A model generated the notes under the pieces. That model worked only from the letters and a program-made list of their open reading frames with translations. It searched no databases and was not told where the DNA came from. Positions 16,619 to 30,221 of a stretch of 64,000 nucleotides of DNA are shown here, in pieces. The stretch comes from Thiocapsa roseilacustris (GTDB taxonomy: Bacteria; Pseudomonadota; Gammaproteobacteria; Chromatiales; Chromatiaceae): assembly GCF_041903755.1 (NCBI RefSeq), contig NZ_JBBWVE010000002.1:124001-188000 (forward strand), in the 5' to 3' direction. The position numbers and the translations under genes are program-made. Each line of letters begins with the position of its first letter. Position 1 is the stretch's first letter.

Positions 16619-17701
16619 ATGACCTGGAGCCTCACCGTCGCCCTCGGGGCACGCGCTTATCCCATCCACATCGGATCCGGCCTGCTCTCGGACCCGGATC
16701 TCTATCGGCCGCATCTGCTCGGCTCCCAGGTCATGATCGTGACCAACGAGACGGTTGCGCCGCTTTATTTGGAGCCGGTTCGTTCGGCGCTGGCGGGCTA
16801 TCACCTCGGCGAGGTGGTGCTGCCCGACGGCGAGCAATACAAGACGCTGGAGATCTGGAACCGGATCTTCGACGCCTTGCTGCAGGCGCGCTTCGGCCGC
16901 GGTTGCACCCTGGTGGCGCTCGGCGGGGGCGTGGTGGGCGACATGACCGGGTTCGCCGCCGCCTGTTATCAGCGCGGGGTCGGCTTCATCCAGGTGCCCA
17001 CGACCCTGCTGGCACAGGTCGACTCCTCGGTCGGCGGCAAGACCGGCATCAACCATCCGGCCGGGAAGAATATGATCGGGGCCTTCCATCAGCCCCGAGC
17101 GGTGATCGCAGACACCTCGACCTTGGCGACCTTGCCGCAGCGCGAGCTCTCGGCCGGGCTGGCCGAGGTCTTGAAGTACGGGCTCATAAGGGACGCGACC
17201 TTCCTCGCCTGGCTCGAAACGCACATGGCCGAGCTGCTCGCGCGCGATCCCGATGCCTTGGCCTACATCATCCGCCGCTCTTGCGAGATCAAGGCCGAGA
17301 TCGTCGCCGAAGACGAGCTCGAGGCCGGGCAGCGTGCGCTGCTGAACCTCGGACACACCTTCGGGCACGCCATCGAGACCGCGACCGGCTATGGCGCCTG
17401 GCTTCACGGCGAGGCGGTCGGAGTCGGAATCTGCATGGCAGCCGATCTCTCCGCCCGCATGGGGTGGCTTACGGAGACCGATGTCGAGCGGGTACGCCGC
17501 CTGGTTGCAAGCGCAGGCCTTCCTGTCGCCGCCCCGAACGATCTCTCCGCCGATCGGTTTATCGAGTTCATGGCAGTCGACAAAAAGGTGCAGGACGGTC
17601 AACTTCGCCTGGTTCTCCTGCAACATCCCGGAGACGCTCTGGTAACGGGCGACGTCGATCCTGACCTTCTGCGAGCGACCCTCGACGCCGCGGCCTCCTA
17701 G
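16619..17701 (+). CDS. aroB: 3-dehydroquinate synthase
   Basis: 360 residues. Converts DAHP to 3-dehydroquinate, second step of the shikimate pathway. NAD site GGGVVGDMTGF, active-site DSSVGGKTGINHP, and zinc ligands in GHTFGHAIE and HGEAVG. The ATG at 16619 is preferred over one 24 bases upstream because GGAGA precedes it at proper spacing and the protein then begins like known AroB. Confidence 0.96.
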   Translation: MTWSLTVALGARAYPIHIGSGLLSDPDLYRPHLLGSQVMIVTNETVAPLYLEPVRSALAGYHLGEVVLPDGEQYKTLEIWNRIFDALLQARFGRGCTLVALGGGVVGDMTGFAAACYQRGVGFIQVPTTLLAQVDSSVGGKTGINHPAGKNMIGAFHQPRAVIADTSTLATLPQRELSAGLAEVLKYGLIRDATFLAWLETHMAELLARDPDALAYIIRRSCEIKAEIVAEDELEAGQRALLNLGHTFGHAIETATGYGAWLHGEAVGVGICMAADLSARMGWLTETDVERVRRLVASAGLPVAAPNDLSADRFIEFMAVDKKVQDGQLRLVLLQHPGDALVTGDVDPDLLRATLDAAAS

Positions 17702-17714
17702 CATCGCCTTCGCT

Positions 17715-17731
17715 TGCACTCATTTAGGGCG
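17715..17731. promoter_or_regulatory. Candidate NtrC enhancer for gltB
   Basis: TGCACT-cattt-AGGGCG compared with the NtrC pattern TGCAC(C/T)-N5-(A/G)GTGCA: the left half is perfect and the right half matches 4 of 6. Its centre is about 214 bases before the start site predicted from the sigma-54 promoter, almost the distance seen at glnA. Confidence 0.4.
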
Positions 17732-17911
17732 GCTTGAGCGCCTCGCGCGCGACCGCGGGGCATTCGTGCCACCGGTCGGCCTCGCACGAGCGCCTGTTCG
17801 AGCAGGTCTGCGCAGGGCAATGAAGCTCCGCGGTTCCGGCATGCGGAGACCGAAGCCGACGGGACCGAGCGCACGCTGAGAGGATGCGATTGATTTGTTT
17901 TCGGGGGAATG

Positions 17912-17927
17912 TGGCACAGCTTCTGCT
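17912..17927 (+). promoter_or_regulatory. Sigma-54 promoter of gltBD
   Basis: TGGCAC-agctt-cTGCT matches the RpoN consensus TGGCAC-N5-TTGC(A/T) at all but one position, with GG and GC exactly 10 bases apart. The predicted start is near 17937, giving a leader of about 177 bases. Confidence 0.8.
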
Positions 17928-18114
17928 GAGCCGTTATGCTTCGGGGTTTTGCGGTGTCTCGGTCATGATCGTCGCCTCTCCCGTTCGAAATGACGATACG
18001 ATTGTGATGTCGGGTCTCCGTTGCGACAATCACACACAGGTTTGAAGGTGTAAGCGCGCGGGTCGCGACTGCACAATCCCCGGCAACAGGTTTTTCGTAT
18101 CAGCGAGGTCAATC

Positions 18115-22762
<4,648 letters not shown>

Positions 22763-22770
<8 letters not shown>

Positions 22771-24229
22771 GCCGACCGGATTCATTGAATTCGACCGACG
22801 CGACCGGCGCTATCAGCCGGCCGCCGATCGTGTCGTACACTACAACGAGTTCGTAATCCCGATGGCGGATCGCGAGGTCAGCGAGCAAGGTGCCCGCTGC
22901 ATGGATTGCGGTATTCCCTTTTGTCATCGGGGTTGTCCGGTCGACAACCTCATCCCGGACTGGAACGACCTGGTCTATAAGGGTGACTGGCAGGCGGCGA
23001 TCGAGGTCCTGCACTCGACCAACAACTTTCCGGAGTTCACCGGACGCATCTGTCCCGCACCCTGCGAGGCCGCTTGCACGCTCAATATTGATGACAACCC
23101 TGTCGCCATCAAGACGATCGAATGCGCCATCGTGGATAAGGCCTGGCAGGAAGGCTGGATCAAGCCGATGGTCCCGGAGCGGCGCACCGGCAAGCGCGTC
23201 GCCGTGGTCGGCTCCGGACCGGCCGGGCTGGCGACCGCCCAGCAGCTCGCGCGCGCAGGCCACCAGGTGCACCTGTTCGAGAAGGCTGATCGCATCGGCG
23301 GGTTGCTGCGCTACGGCATCCCGGATTTCAAGCTGAGCAAGGCGCTGATCGACCGACGCATGGCGCAGATGCGGACAGAAGGCGTCGAGTTTCATACCAA
23401 CGCCCACATCGGAGTAGACCTCCCGGTCGCCCGGTTGCGCGAAGAGTACGACGCCGTGGTTCTCGCCGGCGGGTCGGAGAAACCGCGTGATCTGGATGTG
23501 CCCGGGCGCGAGTTGTCCGGGATCCATTTCGCGATGGACTTCTTGACGCGCAACAGCAGGCGCGTGCAGGGCTCCTACGTCCCCGAGGACGACTTCATCA
23601 GCGCTCACGGCAAGCATGTCGTCGTGATCGGGGGCGGGGATACCGGCTCGGATTGTATCGGAACCTCGAACCGACACGGCGCCAAATCCGTCACTCAGAT
23701 CGAGATCCTGGACAAGCCGCCCGAGAAGGAAGATAAGGGATTGACCTGGCCGGAGTGGCCGAACCGGTTGCGCACGTCCAGCTCCCAGGAAGAGGGTTGC
23801 GAGCGACTTTGGAACGTCGCATCCAAGGCGTTCGTCGGCGACGAGAACGGTCGCGTCAAGGGGTTGCGTTTCGAGCTGGTGCGCTGGGAGCGCACCGACA
23901 GCGGTCGCTGGCTAATGCAGCCGGTGCCGGACAGTATGGGCGAGCTCAAGGCCGATCTGGTGCTGTTGGCAATGGGTTTCGTGCATCCCGTGCACGAAGG
24001 CATGATCGCCGAGCTTCGCGAGAACGCCGGCCTCGAGATGGATCCGCGCGGCAACATCAAGGGCGCCACGGATGGCCCTGCCGCCTATCACACCTCGGTC
24101 GATGGTGTCTTCTGCGCCGGGGACATGCGTCGCGGCCAGTCCCTCGTGGTGTGGGCCATCCGCGAAGGCCGTCAGTGCGCAAGGGCGGTCGATGAGTGGT
24201 TGATGGGCCGCTCCGATCTGGCGCGTTGA
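22763..24229 (+). CDS. gltD: Glutamate synthase (NADPH) small subunit
   Basis: 488 residues. Supplies electrons from NADPH to GltB. Two N-terminal cysteine clusters (CMDCGIPFCHRGCP and CPAPCEAAC) hold 4Fe-4S centres, followed by the FAD site GSGPAGLATA and the NADPH site GGGDTGSDC. The C-terminal segment (VFCAGDMRRGQSLVVWAI) is typical. The start overlaps the gltB stop (ATGGGTAA), so translation is coupled. It should share the sigma-54 promoter of gltB. Confidence 0.97.
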
Positions 24230-24436
24230 GCCGGACTGGACTATGTTGTGCTTGGATCGGGGTGTCATGGAGTGGTCTTGGCCGCGCTTAATCCTCGATA
24301 GCGCATCGCCAAGACGGTCGCGGTTTGCATCGTTAGGATTGAGCTCCACGCGAAACAGGATTGGTGAAGGCGTTCGTTCGAGCCGCTCTGCATCGCGTCA
24401 GAATGGTCACATCGAGTCGCGAGGTCGAGATTAGCG

Positions 24437-25675
24437 ATGGATCGTCAGCAAGCCGCCCATTTCATGCTCGATTGCCTGCGCAAGATGATGGCCAAGAATG
24501 GCTCGGACCTCTTCATCTCCGCGGGTTTTCCGCCGGCCTGTAAGATCGACGGGCGTATGACGCCCATCAGCGAACAAGCCTTAACCTCCGCCCAGACCAG
24601 CGTTCTGGTGCGCTCCATCATGAATGACCGGCAGATCCGCGACTTCGACGCCTCCAAGGAGTGCAATTTCGCGATCAGTCCGCAGTCGATCGGTCGGTTT
24701 CGGGTCAACGCCTTCATCCAGCAAGGTCATTGCGGCGCGGTCCTGCGCACCATCAATGCGACCATTCCGGAGCTCGACGGGCTCGCGCTTCCCCCGGTGT
24801 TGAAGGATATCGTGATGGGCGAGCGCGGCCTGATCTTGGTCGTCGGTGGCACGGGCTCCGGGAAATCGACGTCGCTCGCGGCCATGTTGGGTCATCGCAA
24901 CGAGCACAGCTACGGCCACATCATCACGATCGAGGACCCGGTCGAGTACGTGCATCCCCACCGTCATTGTCTCATTACCCAGCGCGAGGTCGGCGTCGAT
25001 ACCGAGAGTTGGGAAATCGCGCTGATGAATACGCTGCGCCAGGCACCCGACGTCATCCTGATCGGCGAGATTCGCAGCCGAGAGACCATGGAGCATGCCA
25101 TCAACTTCTCCGAGACCGGCCATCTCTGCCTGTCGACGCTCCATGCCAACAATGCCAACCAAGCCCTCGACCGTATTATCAACCTGTTTCCCGAGGAGCG
25201 GCGTGCCCAGTTGCTGATGGATCTGTCCCTGAATCTCAAGGCGGTGATCTCGCAACGTCTACTGCCTTGCACGGATGGCGGCCGTATCGCCGCTGTTGAG
25301 GTCTTGATCAACTCGCCCTTGATCCAGGATTTGATCTTCAAGGGTGAGGTCGGGTCCATCAAGGCGATCATGAAGCGCTCGCGCGAGCAAGGCATGCAGA
25401 CCTTTGACATGTCGCTCTTCGATCTTTACGAAGCGGGTAAGATCAGCTACGAGGATGCGTTGCGCAGCGCCGATTCCATGAACGAGCTTCGCTTGGCGAT
25501 CAAGTTGGAGGGCCACGAAGCCCAAGGCAGGGATCCCTTTGCCGAGATGGATGGACTCTCCATCCTCGGGGACGAGGATGGAGACTCGTTCGACTCGACC
25601 CTGTTCAGCGAGGCCCTGACGAGCTCCAGGATGATCGACGGATTGCACGATCCGGACGGCGGGCGAAAACCTTAG
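24437..25675 (+). CDS. pilU: PilT/PilU-family twitching ATPase, PilU-like
   Basis: 412 residues. Cytoplasmic hexameric ATPase helping type IV pilus retraction. Walker A GGTGSGKST at about 140-148, Asp box IEDPVEYVH, Walker B PDVILIGEIRSRETM, His box GHLCLSTLHANNANQALDR. The N-terminal GSDLFISAGFPP and C-terminal FDLYEAGKISYEDALRSADSMNELRL match PilU better than PilT. An acidic tail of about 50 residues follows, typical of neither. A second PilU-like gene begins 6 bases downstream. Confidence 0.87.
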   Translation: MDRQQAAHFMLDCLRKMMAKNGSDLFISAGFPPACKIDGRMTPISEQALTSAQTSVLVRSIMNDRQIRDFDASKECNFAISPQSIGRFRVNAFIQQGHCGAVLRTINATIPELDGLALPPVLKDIVMGERGLILVVGGTGSGKSTSLAAMLGHRNEHSYGHIITIEDPVEYVHPHRHCLITQREVGVDTESWEIALMNTLRQAPDVILIGEIRSRETMEHAINFSETGHLCLSTLHANNANQALDRIINLFPEERRAQLLMDLSLNLKAVISQRLLPCTDGGRIAAVEVLINSPLIQDLIFKGEVGSIKAIMKRSREQGMQTFDMSLFDLYEAGKISYEDALRSADSMNELRLAIKLEGHEAQGRDPFAEMDGLSILGDEDGDSFDSTLFSEALTSSRMIDGLHDPDGGRKP

Positions 25676-25681
25676 CGCGCG

Positions 25682-26737
25682 ATGGATATCAATCCCTATC
25701 TCGAGATGATGATTCGACACAAGGCGTCGGATCTCTTCTTCGTCCCCGGAGCCCCGGCCAAGATCAAGATCGAAGGGGTGATTCGCTCGATCGGCGAGAC
25801 CCCTTTGACCCCGACCTTTTGTCGGGAGGCGATTGCCTCTCTCATCGACGCGGATCAAGAGCGTGAGCTTGCAGAATCGCTCGAGCTCGACTTCGCCGTC
25901 GCCTTGGAGGATCGAGGACGCTTTCGGGTCAATGCCTACCATCAGCGTGGACACCGGGCGATGGTCCTGCGCTACATCCGCAGCAGCATCCCGACCCTCG
26001 AGGAGTTGGATCTACCCCAGGTGTTGAGCCAATTGGTGATGCACAAGCGGGGGATCATCCTCATGGTCGGCGCGACGGGCTCCGGCAAGTCGACAACACT
26101 CGCGGCGATGATCGGACATCGCAATCGCACGGCACCGGGTCACATCATTACCATCGAAGACCCGATCGAGTTCGTGCATCCCCACCAGCAGTGCATCGTC
26201 AGCCAACGCGAGCTCGGGCTGGATACCAAGGACTACCGGAGGGCTCTGAAAAGTGCCCTGCGCGAGGCGCCGGATGTCATCCTGATCGGCGAGATCCGGA
26301 CCCGCGAAACTATGGAGGCGGCAATTGAGCTGGCCGGGACGGGTCATTTGGCCATCTCGACCCTGCATGCCAACAATGCGTATCAAGCGATGGAACGGAT
26401 TGTCAACATGTTCCCGCAGGAGATGCACAAGACGCTTTTTACCGATCTCGCGGCCTATATGCGCGCCATCGTCTCGCAACGCTTGGTCCGAACCACCACG
26501 GGCGCACGCTGTGCGGCCATCGAGATCCTGGTCAACACGCCGCACATCTCCGACCTCATTCGAGACGGGCACATTGAGTCGATCGAAGAGGCGATGCAGG
26601 GACAGGGCGAGGAGGGAACCACCACCTTCGACGAGGCGCTTTTGAAGCTCTACCACAAGGGCGCCATCACCTTGGAAGAGGCGCTTGCCAACGCTGACTC
26701 GGCCCCGAACCTCGAGGCCAAGATCAACTTCGGGTGA
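25682..26737 (+). CDS. Second PilT/PilU-family twitching ATPase
   Basis: 351 residues, paralogous to the gene just upstream. Walker A GATGSGKST, Asp box IEDPIEFVH, Walker B PDVILIGEIRTRETM, His box GHLAISTLHANNAYQAMER. Its end (LYHKGAITLEEALANADSAPNLEAKI) is PilU-like without the acidic tail. No AIRNLIRE-like PilT motif is seen, so which of the two acts as the main motor is open. No good Shine-Dalgarno precedes the ATG; coupling to the upstream gene is likely. Converges on gspD. Confidence 0.87.
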   Translation: MDINPYLEMMIRHKASDLFFVPGAPAKIKIEGVIRSIGETPLTPTFCREAIASLIDADQERELAESLELDFAVALEDRGRFRVNAYHQRGHRAMVLRYIRSSIPTLEELDLPQVLSQLVMHKRGIILMVGATGSGKSTTLAAMIGHRNRTAPGHIITIEDPIEFVHPHQQCIVSQRELGLDTKDYRRALKSALREAPDVILIGEIRTRETMEAAIELAGTGHLAISTLHANNAYQAMERIVNMFPQEMHKTLFTDLAAYMRAIVSQRLVRTTTGARCAAIEILVNTPHISDLIRDGHIESIEEAMQGQGEEGTTTFDEALLKLYHKGAITLEEALANADSAPNLEAKINFG

Positions 26738-26768
26738 TGACGGCACTGCCGATCGAGATCGGAGCCGA

Positions 26769-28973
26769 TCAAAACTTCATCTGAAGACCGCGGACCTTGT
26801 TGCGGAAGTCGCGCGTAACCGTCTCGGCGTCTTGGTCGCTCGCGATGACCTTCGGCGTCAAAACAACCACGAGCTCGGTCCTTCTCGATGCCTTGGAGCG
26901 CTGCCCGAAGAGCGGTCCGGCGAACGGAAGGTTGTAGAGTCCGGGGACGCCTTGATTGCCGTCGCTTCGCTCGTTTTGAATCAGGCCGCCGAGAACGACG
27001 GCTTGGTTCGAGCGTACTGCAACCGAGCTGGTGATGTTGCGCGTCGAGAAGGTCGGCGAGTCCAGCGCCGAGCCGCCGCTGCCGACCTCGTCGACCGTGC
27101 TGACCTCCTGCTCGATCTCCATCTGAACCAGGCCGCCCGGCGTAACCCGTGGTTTCACCGACAACATGACGCCCGTGGGCCGATATTCGATGGTGTTGAC
27201 GACGCGATCGGTGTCGCTAAGACCCTGCTGTTGGGTGGTTGCAATCGGGACTTCTTTGCCGACCTGGATCTTCGCGGTCTGATTGTCCAGGACCATCACG
27301 GACGGGGACGACAACACGTTGACCAGGTTGTCCTGCGCCAAGGCGCTCAAGGTCGCCCGGATGGTATCGGGCCGACTGATGACGGCCCAGTTGAAGCCGG
27401 GGAAGCTCAGGCCAACGCTGTTGGCGAGCGAGTCACCGGAGCCCAAGGTAAATTGGCTGCGGTGATCCTTGGTCGCGAGTCCGAAAAGATTCCATTGGAC
27501 CCCGTACTTGAGATTGCCCTCCAAGCTGATCTCCACGATGGTGGCCTCTACCAAGACCTGCAAGGGCAAGATATCGAGCTGTTTGAGTGCGTCGAGGATC
27601 TTTTTGTAGTCCCTCGGGCTCGACCTGACCATCAGTGAGTTGTTGGTCGCGTCGGCGACGATACTGACGGCCGAGGAGAGCTCGATCTCGCGGGATGAGC
27701 TGCGACGCGGCGCCGACTGTCCGCCGATGCCTCCGCCGTCCATACCGCCTAAGCCGCCGATACTGTCTCTATCGCCGGTCGAGCCGATCGAGGAGCCGCC
27801 CAATCCGGGCGCAACGCCGCCGACGGAGGAGGTGCGTTGCGATGCCTCCCCGCCGAAGAGCTGGGAGAGTGTGTCGGCCAGGTTCTCGGCGTCGCCGTGG
27901 CGTACCCGATAGACGAAGAGGCGCTCGGCGGCGTCGCCGGTCGCCTCGGCCATGTCGAGTCGCTCGATCCAATTGCTGGCCTGTTGGAGATAACTGGCCT
28001 GAGGAGACACCACGAGCACGGCGTTGGCGCTTTCGACCGGGACGAACCTGAATACGCCTTTGAGCGGGTTGCTGCCCTCGTCGCCCAGAAGGGTTTGAAG
28101 CTGGGTTACGACCTCGTTGGCCTTGGCGTACTCCAGGACGAAGAAGCCGACGGAGAGCCCCGCCATCCAATCGACATCGAAGACGCGGATGGTGTCGAGC
28201 AGGTTGCCCATGTCCGGGCTGGTTCCGGCGATCACGAGCAGGTTGCGGAGATTGTCGACGCGAATCACGCTCCCCTCCGGCGCCAAAGGCTGGAGGATGT
28301 TGCTCATCTCCTCGGCGCCGATGTATTGCAGGGGCACGACTTGAACGCTGTAACCTTCCGGAAGCGCTCGACCCGACTCGCCGAGCTGGGGAACGACCCG
28401 ACCCTGAACGGCATTCGCGAGCGGAACCACCTCGTAGGCGCCGCCCGAGTAGACGATGGCCGCGTTGTTCATGCGCAGGAGTGTTTCGAGGGTCGGGATC
28501 AAATGGTCGCGACGCAAGGGGCGACCGGTCTGTAACGAGGTGACACCCTGAACCGCGGGATGCAGAACATAATTCACCTGCAGGAGATCGCCGAGGATGA
28601 CCTTGACGACCTCTCGGATGTCCGTTCCGTCGAAGTTCAGGGTGACGTCGCCCGGGGTGGTGTCCACGCTGGGCGGTGCTATCTCGCGGACAAAGGTCCC
28701 GGTGCCGCGTTGGACTGACTCGACGGCGCGACCGGGGGCGTCTTCTTCGCCTAGGGCAATGCTCATTGCTTCGGTTGTGCCCGGCGAGACGATGCCGCGG
28801 TCTCCGCCCTGCAGGGCACGGGTCCCGTCGTTGCCCATGTCGTCGACTCGGACCGTCGGATCCCAGTAGGCACGTTCGCACGCCGTGGAAACGACCGCGA
28901 CAATCAAGACGGCTGCGAGTCGGGGTAGGCGACCGGCGAACGACCGGGCACCGAAATGGCGCAATGGATCCAT
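26769..28973 (-). CDS. gspD: Type II secretion secretin GspD
   Basis: 734 residues from the ATG at 28973. An ATG 63 bases upstream, overlapping gspN, is possible but would make the signal peptide too long. The signal sequence ends in STAC, a weak lipobox. N0 (VTLNFDGTDIREVVKVILGD) is followed by N1-N3 repeats, with a Gly/Ser-rich insertion of about 35 residues in N3. The secretin barrel has VLSSPSVMVLDNQ, VGKEVPIATT and VPGLYNLPFAGPLFG. Last gene of the T2SS operon, as in the Xanthomonas xps cluster. Confidence 0.95.
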   Translation of the reverse strand: MDPLRHFGARSFAGRLPRLAAVLIVAVVSTACERAYWDPTVRVDDMGNDGTRALQGGDRGIVSPGTTEAMSIALGEEDAPGRAVESVQRGTGTFVREIAPPSVDTTPGDVTLNFDGTDIREVVKVILGDLLQVNYVLHPAVQGVTSLQTGRPLRRDHLIPTLETLLRMNNAAIVYSGGAYEVVPLANAVQGRVVPQLGESGRALPEGYSVQVVPLQYIGAEEMSNILQPLAPEGSVIRVDNLRNLLVIAGTSPDMGNLLDTIRVFDVDWMAGLSVGFFVLEYAKANEVVTQLQTLLGDEGSNPLKGVFRFVPVESANAVLVVSPQASYLQQASNWIERLDMAEATGDAAERLFVYRVRHGDAENLADTLSQLFGGEASQRTSSVGGVAPGLGGSSIGSTGDRDSIGGLGGMDGGGIGGQSAPRRSSSREIELSSAVSIVADATNNSLMVRSSPRDYKKILDALKQLDILPLQVLVEATIVEISLEGNLKYGVQWNLFGLATKDHRSQFTLGSGDSLANSVGLSFPGFNWAVISRPDTIRATLSALAQDNLVNVLSSPSVMVLDNQTAKIQVGKEVPIATTQQQGLSDTDRVVNTIEYRPTGVMLSVKPRVTPGGLVQMEIEQEVSTVDEVGSGGSALDSPTFSTRNITSSVAVRSNQAVVLGGLIQNERSDGNQGVPGLYNLPFAGPLFGQRSKASRRTELVVVLTPKVIASDQDAETVTRDFRNKVRGLQMKF

Positions 28974-29016
28974 GGATGTCGGGTTCGAATCGGCTCGGCG
29001 CGGCAGGCCGATGCGG

Positions 29017-29610
29017 TCAGTGGTCCTGAGTGTCATTGGTCCGGGGATCCGCGGGTTGGAGCACCCGGGGCGGGCGCCGCGGGACCGGCATCGGGGTAGC
29101 CGGGCTGGGTGTTTTTCCGTAATCGCGCAATATTAGCGCATCCTGCTCTCCTTGTCGCTCCAGCAGGACGCGATCCGGAAGGATGGTCTGAACGGACCAG
29201 CCCTCCAAATCATCGCCGATGCGCAGGCGTCTGAGCCGGGGTTGATTCGGATCCTGGACCCACGCCGAAACCAGGTTCGGCGTGATGATGACCGCGCTCA
29301 GGTTCATGCCGTCGAGCGAGGTCAGCACATCCGGCTCAAGCGTTGGCTGCGCGTCCGGATCGACGTCCTCTTCCGGTCGACGCTGGGGACGAAACAGCGG
29401 GCGGTCGGTCACGCTCGCGTAGGCGTCTTTCGGATCCGGGGGCGTCAATTGCGCCGCGGCGTCCGGTTCGCTCCCGGCGGATAGGGATGGAGCCGCCGAG
29501 GATGAGGCATCGAGGCCGGCGCGTGATGGACCGGGCGGCCAATCCTTCCATTGCAGTGCAAGCAGCATAATCAGGGCGAACGCGAAAAATCCGGGGAGCC
29601 ACTTGATCAA
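29017..29610 (-). CDS. gspN: T2SS inner-membrane protein GspN/XpsN-like (GspC role)
   Basis: 197 residues. One membrane helix at residues 4-21, a Pro/Ala/Asp-rich linker, the segment ASVTDRPLFRPQRRP, and a small beta domain (about 90-165: LSAVIITPNLVSAWVQD, RLRIGDDLEGWSV) like the homology region of GspC. Its place between gspM and gspD equals xpsN in Xanthomonas, where it takes the GspC role of linking the platform to the secretin. The start is TTG overlapping the gspM stop (TTGA), supported by a strong GGAGGTGA just upstream. Confidence 0.8.
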   Translation of the reverse strand: MIKWLPGFFAFALIMLLALQWKDWPPGPSRAGLDASSSAAPSLSAGSEPDAAAQLTPPDPKDAYASVTDRPLFRPQRRPEEDVDPDAQPTLEPDVLTSLDGMNLSAVIITPNLVSAWVQDPNQPRLRRLRIGDDLEGWSVQTILPDRVLLERQGEQDALILRDYGKTPSPATPMPVPRRPPRVLQPADPRTNDTQDH

Positions 29611-30221
29611 GTGTCACCTCCGAGGGTGAATCCGAAGATATCGATCCGTACCGTCAGCTCGCCTGCCGGATTGACGGGCGGGCGACGCATCGCGCGTCGG
29701 CGCGGATCGGCTTCAGGCTGCTGAGGGCGGGCCGAGGAGCGTACCGAAACCTGATCCACGAACAGGAAAGGACGCGCCTGCTCAAGATTGTAGAGCACAT
29801 CCAGGAGGGTTTCGGTCGACCCTTGGATCTGCGTGCGAACACGGACCCGCGGCGGACTCTCCTCCGGCGGTCCAGGCAAGATTTGGGTACTGATGAGGCG
29901 ACCGCTCGCTGCGGTGACGATGTCCTGAGCTTGACGCTGAAGCTCGGCCCCCGCCAAGGCCGCTGTCGGTGCATCGAAATAGAATGCCTTGAAACTTTCG
30001 TTGGAGCGGACCCGCTCGAGCTCGGCACTGAGCTCGGGTAGGGATCGGATGAGCCGCCGATAACGCACGAGCTGATCTTCGCTGTCGGCAATCCGTGCGG
30101 AAAGACCGCGCATCTCGCTGGTCCACGCAACTGCCAGACCGCCGATCACCAAAAGCGGGACCGACAAAAGTAGAACCCATGCGAGGACACAGATGATCTC
30201 GGGGCGCGATGGGGTCTTCAT
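29607..30221 (-). CDS. gspM: Type II secretion protein GspM
   Basis: 204 residues. Membrane helix at about 12-33 (CVLAWVLLLSVPLLVIGGL), a coiled coil (40-70) and a periplasmic ferredoxin-like domain (FDAPTAALAGAELQRQAQDI, LLDVLYNLEQARPFLFVDQV), the PilO/GspM layout. It stabilises GspL in the assembly platform. The start overlaps the gspL stop by 4 bases (ATGA). Confidence 0.85.
   Translation of the reverse strand: MKTPSRPEIICVLAWVLLLSVPLLVIGGLAVAWTSEMRGLSARIADSEDQLVRYRRLIRSLPELSAELERVRSNESFKAFYFDAPTAALAGAELQRQAQDIVTAASGRLISTQILPGPPEESPPRVRVRTQIQGSTETLLDVLYNLEQARPFLFVDQVSVRSSARPQQPEADPRRRAMRRPPVNPAGELTVRIDIFGFTLGGDT
29614..29621 (-). promoter_or_regulatory. Shine-Dalgarno that fixes the TTG start of gspN
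   Basis: GGAGGTGA on the minus strand, three bases before TTG. There is no ATG or GTG upstream of the membrane helix, so this decides the start. Confidence 0.7.

Larger units (their letters stand above)
17702..18114. other. 413-bp regulatory region upstream of gltB
   Basis: Holds a weak NtrC-like box near the aroB stop and a strong sigma-54 promoter at 17912-17927. About 175 bases of untranslated leader follow before gltB. No gene is visible. Confidence 0.7.

Noticed and set aside
24275..24318. gtcttgg...ccaagac inverted arms upstream of pilU
   Set aside because: Seven-base arms with a loop of about 27 bases; too weak to claim a terminator or operator.
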